Positions 12,589-14,080 of a stretch of 14,080 nucleotides of DNA are shown piece after piece; position 1 is the first letter of the stretch, and every line of letters starts with the position of its first letter. Source of the DNA: JALZAA01 sp035938395 (GTDB lineage: Bacteria > Actinomycetota > Acidimicrobiia > IMCC26256 > JACDBD01); assembly GCA_035938395.1 (NCBI GenBank), contig DASZGY010000081.1, positions 1 through 14,080 on the forward strand, read 5' to 3'. Below the pieces are notes generated by a model that was given only the letters and a program-made list of their open reading frames with translations, searched no databases and was not told where the DNA came from. The translations under genes and the position numbers were made by a program.

Positions 12589-13730
12589 CCCGTTCCGATC
12601 TCGGCCTACGGGATGCATTACAAGGGTTTCTCACCGGCGCGGGCGTCGTGCGCCCGGTTCGCACTGAGATCGTGGAGTCCTGGCGTCGCGCCGCCCTGGT
12701 CGGCCTCCAACCAGAAACCTTCGACCCGCCGTACGACCCCGACGTCGACGAAGGGAGCCGACTCGAGCGCGCCGCGACGCCCGTTCTCGACAAGCTCAGT
12801 GACGATCTCGCGGGAACGGAAACGAGCCTGTTGCTCACCGACGAGCGCGGTCACATCGTCGATCGCCGGGTCTCGGATCCACGACTTCGCGCCCGGCTCG
12901 ACGCCATCCTGCTCGCTCCCGGCTTCTACTACAGCGAGGAGAGCGCCGGCACGAACGGGATCGGCTCCGCGTTGGCGCAGCGTGCACCGGCCTTCATCAG
13001 GGGCGGTGAGCACTTCGCAGACGCTCTCACGGACATGGCGTGCGCAGGGGTTCCGATCACCGACTATCGAACCGGGCAAATGGCGGGCATCATCGACGTC
13101 ACGACTTCAGTGGCTCGCGCCAACTCGCTGATGCTCCCGCTCGCCAAACAGACGGCCTGGGAGATCGAGCAGCGATTGTTCGAGGGCACGTCAGCCGTCG
13201 AACGTGTGATGCACGAGACCTTTCAGTCCGCCCGCCGGCGCGCAAAAGGCCCGCTGGCGTTGGTGAGCGAGTTCACGATGATGACGAACCCCGCTGCCGC
13301 GCGCATCCTCGAGCCCACGGACCAGCGTCTCCTGTGGGAGTGGGCGTCGCGGGCGACGACTGGGGAGAATCGCGCCGCCGACCTTTCGCTCACGAACGGC
13401 AACGCCGTGCTGGCACAGTGCGAACCGGTCGAGGACGACAACACGGTGATCGGATCGCTCATCTGGTTTCGCGGGTCCGATTCCTCTGCGCCGGGCCTCG
13501 ACGATCGAGCCTCGGGCGCCGACCGGCCGACCTTCGGGTGGAGCAGCCTGACCGAGAGCGAACGCAGCGTCGCTGACCTCGTTGCCGAGGGTCTCACGAA
13601 TCGCGAAGCCGCGACCCGGCTGTTCCTTTCCCATCACACCGTCGACGCCCACCTTCGCCACATCTACCGCAAGCTCGGGATCCGATCACGGGTCGAGCTC
13701 ACACGCGTCGTCTCCGAGCAGGGCGCCTGA
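12585..13730 (+). CDS. GAF-domain transcriptional regulator with C-terminal LuxR HTH
   Basis: A cytoplasmic regulator of about 381 residues. The N-terminal half resembles the sensory region of AcoR-type activators: IVESWRRAALVGLQPE, LERAATPVLDKLSDDL, LLLTDERGHIVDRRV and a GAF-like SAGTNGIGSALAQRAPAFIRGGEHF with downstream CAGVPITDYRTGQMAGIIDVTT. Unlike AcoR there is no AAA+ sigma-54 domain. The C-terminus is instead a LuxR/GerE helix-turn-helix: LTESERSVADLVAEGLTNREAATRLFLSHHTVDAHLRHIYRKLGIRSRVEL. The likely ligand is a small molecule and is unknown. The start is uncertain: TTG 12549, GTG 12570 and GTG 12585 are all in frame without a Shine-Dalgarno sequence, and 12585 is favoured because it is the closest to conserved sequence. 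The last 67 nt overlap the gene on the opposite strand. Confidence 0.88.
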   Translation: MPRSDLGLRDALQGFLTGAGVVRPVRTEIVESWRRAALVGLQPETFDPPYDPDVDEGSRLERAATPVLDKLSDDLAGTETSLLLTDERGHIVDRRVSDPRLRARLDAILLAPGFYYSEESAGTNGIGSALAQRAPAFIRGGEHFADALTDMACAGVPITDYRTGQMAGIIDVTTSVARANSLMLPLAKQTAWEIEQRLFEGTSAVERVMHETFQSARRRAKGPLALVSEFTMMTNPAAARILEPTDQRLLWEWASRATTGENRAADLSLTNGNAVLAQCEPVEDDNTVIGSLIWFRGSDSSAPGLDDRASGADRPTFGWSSLTESERSVADLVAEGLTNREAATRLFLSHHTVDAHLRHIYRKLGIRSRVELTRVVSEQGA

Positions 13731-14038
13731 ACGTCTCGGCCCAGCCTCTCGTCAGGTGTGTCGAGTGACTTGATCCGGCGGTCCAGGCGGGCCGCGAGAT
13801 CGTCGATTGCATCGGGCACCGTCGCCGCCTCGACCCCGACGCAGATCGCGATGTCACCGGCAAGAACCAGGACCGCGTCGGCGATCGCCATCGAACGGCC
13901 ATGCTCATCGACGAGCGCGAACAGGTGCGCACGACAGTTCACGGCGCCGGGGGCATGCCGGCAGAATTGCTCGATCCTCTCGGTTGCGTACGCCACGTCC
14001 TCCGATGCGACGGTGCCCCCGACCACCTCGAGGGTCAC
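13664..14038 (-). CDS. RaiA/HPF-like (ribosome hibernation factor-fold) protein
   Basis: A 124-residue protein (if it starts at GTG 14038) that resembles the N-terminal domain of RaiA/HPF/sigma-54 modulation proteins. It begins TLEVVGGTVASEDVAYATERIEQFCRHAPGAVNCRAHLFAL and continues AIADAVLVLAGDIAICVGVEAATVPDAIDDLAARLDRRIKSL. The final VEAATxxxAIDxLxxRLxRxIxxL pattern matches that family well. Canonical members bind the 30S subunit and stabilise inactive ribosomes. Few basic residues are present, so ribosome binding is not certain. The last 22 codons (ending IPSLR) are antisense to the LuxR helix-turn-helix and look like a run-through tail. AAAGGA lies only 2 nt before the GTG and the frame is open to the window edge, so the true start may lie outside. 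Confidence 0.68.
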   Translation of the reverse strand: MTLEVVGGTVASEDVAYATERIEQFCRHAPGAVNCRAHLFALVDEHGRSMAIADAVLVLAGDIAICVGVEAATVPDAIDDLAARLDRRIKSLDTPDERLGRDVQAPCSETTRVSSTRDRIPSLR

Positions 14039-14080
14039 CGTCCTTTGGTCGGCGCTCGAGCCCTCCAGCAGCCGAGGCTC

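Noticed and set aside
12529..13131. Plus-strand frame overlapping the start of the GAF-LuxR gene
   Set aside because: It has no domain, is Ser/Arg-rich, and lies over clear GAF-domain coding in another frame.

Overview
The window is GC-rich, tightly packed bacterial chromosome, most likely from an actinobacterium, possibly one of the less-studied high-GC lineages such as Acidimicrobiia. The evidence is three LLM-class flavin/F420-type oxidoreductases, a DUF3558-like lipoprotein, an LPFTG wall-anchored protein, strong GC bias at third codon positions, and several genes that appear to be leaderless. The lineage is inferred from gene content. There is no phylogenetic marker here.

Layout. (a) 1-2155 (+): the 3' half of an acyl-CoA synthetase, a small GYD-domain protein, and a ketol-acid reductoisomerase-like protein that overlaps it by a GTGA junction. 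These look like one operon. (b) 2183-2950 (-): a secreted LPXTG protein, divergent from a PerR-like Fur regulator (3113-3541). The regulator is followed by a rubredoxin-less rubrerythrin, a DUF3501 protein and dUTPase, which resembles a peroxide/oxygen stress module. (c) 5216-7664 (+): two tandem paralogous LLM oxidoreductases and a DUF3558-like lipoprotein, joined by stop/start overlaps. (d) 7661-8402 (-): a VOC/glyoxalase-like protein and a PadR regulator with a palindromic operator candidate between them. (e) 8449-9603 (+): a two-domain ChrA-type transporter, convergent with (f) 9600-11181 (-): a third LLM oxidoreductase followed by a small alpha/beta hydrolase. (g) 11243-11319 (+): tRNA-Gly(GCC). 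(h) 11338-12480 (-): a small membrane-anchored PepSY-like protein and an unrecognised ORF whose 5' part looks frameshifted. (i) 12585-13730 (+): a GAF-LuxR regulator whose 3' end overlaps, tail to tail, a RaiA/HPF-like protein on the minus strand.

No mobile element, CRISPR array, toxin-antitoxin pair or phage gene was recognised. The signals most worth following are: a KARI-like protein that appears to have lost key catalytic residues inside an acyl-CoA ligase/GYD operon; a repeated TAGCCTG -10-like element placed 6-8 nt before three start codons; nested palindromes ahead of the PerR-like gene and between PadR and its VOC neighbour; two convergent gene pairs that share a CTAG double stop; the probably broken ORF at 11854-12480; and the antisense-overlapping regulator/RaiA-like pair at the right edge.
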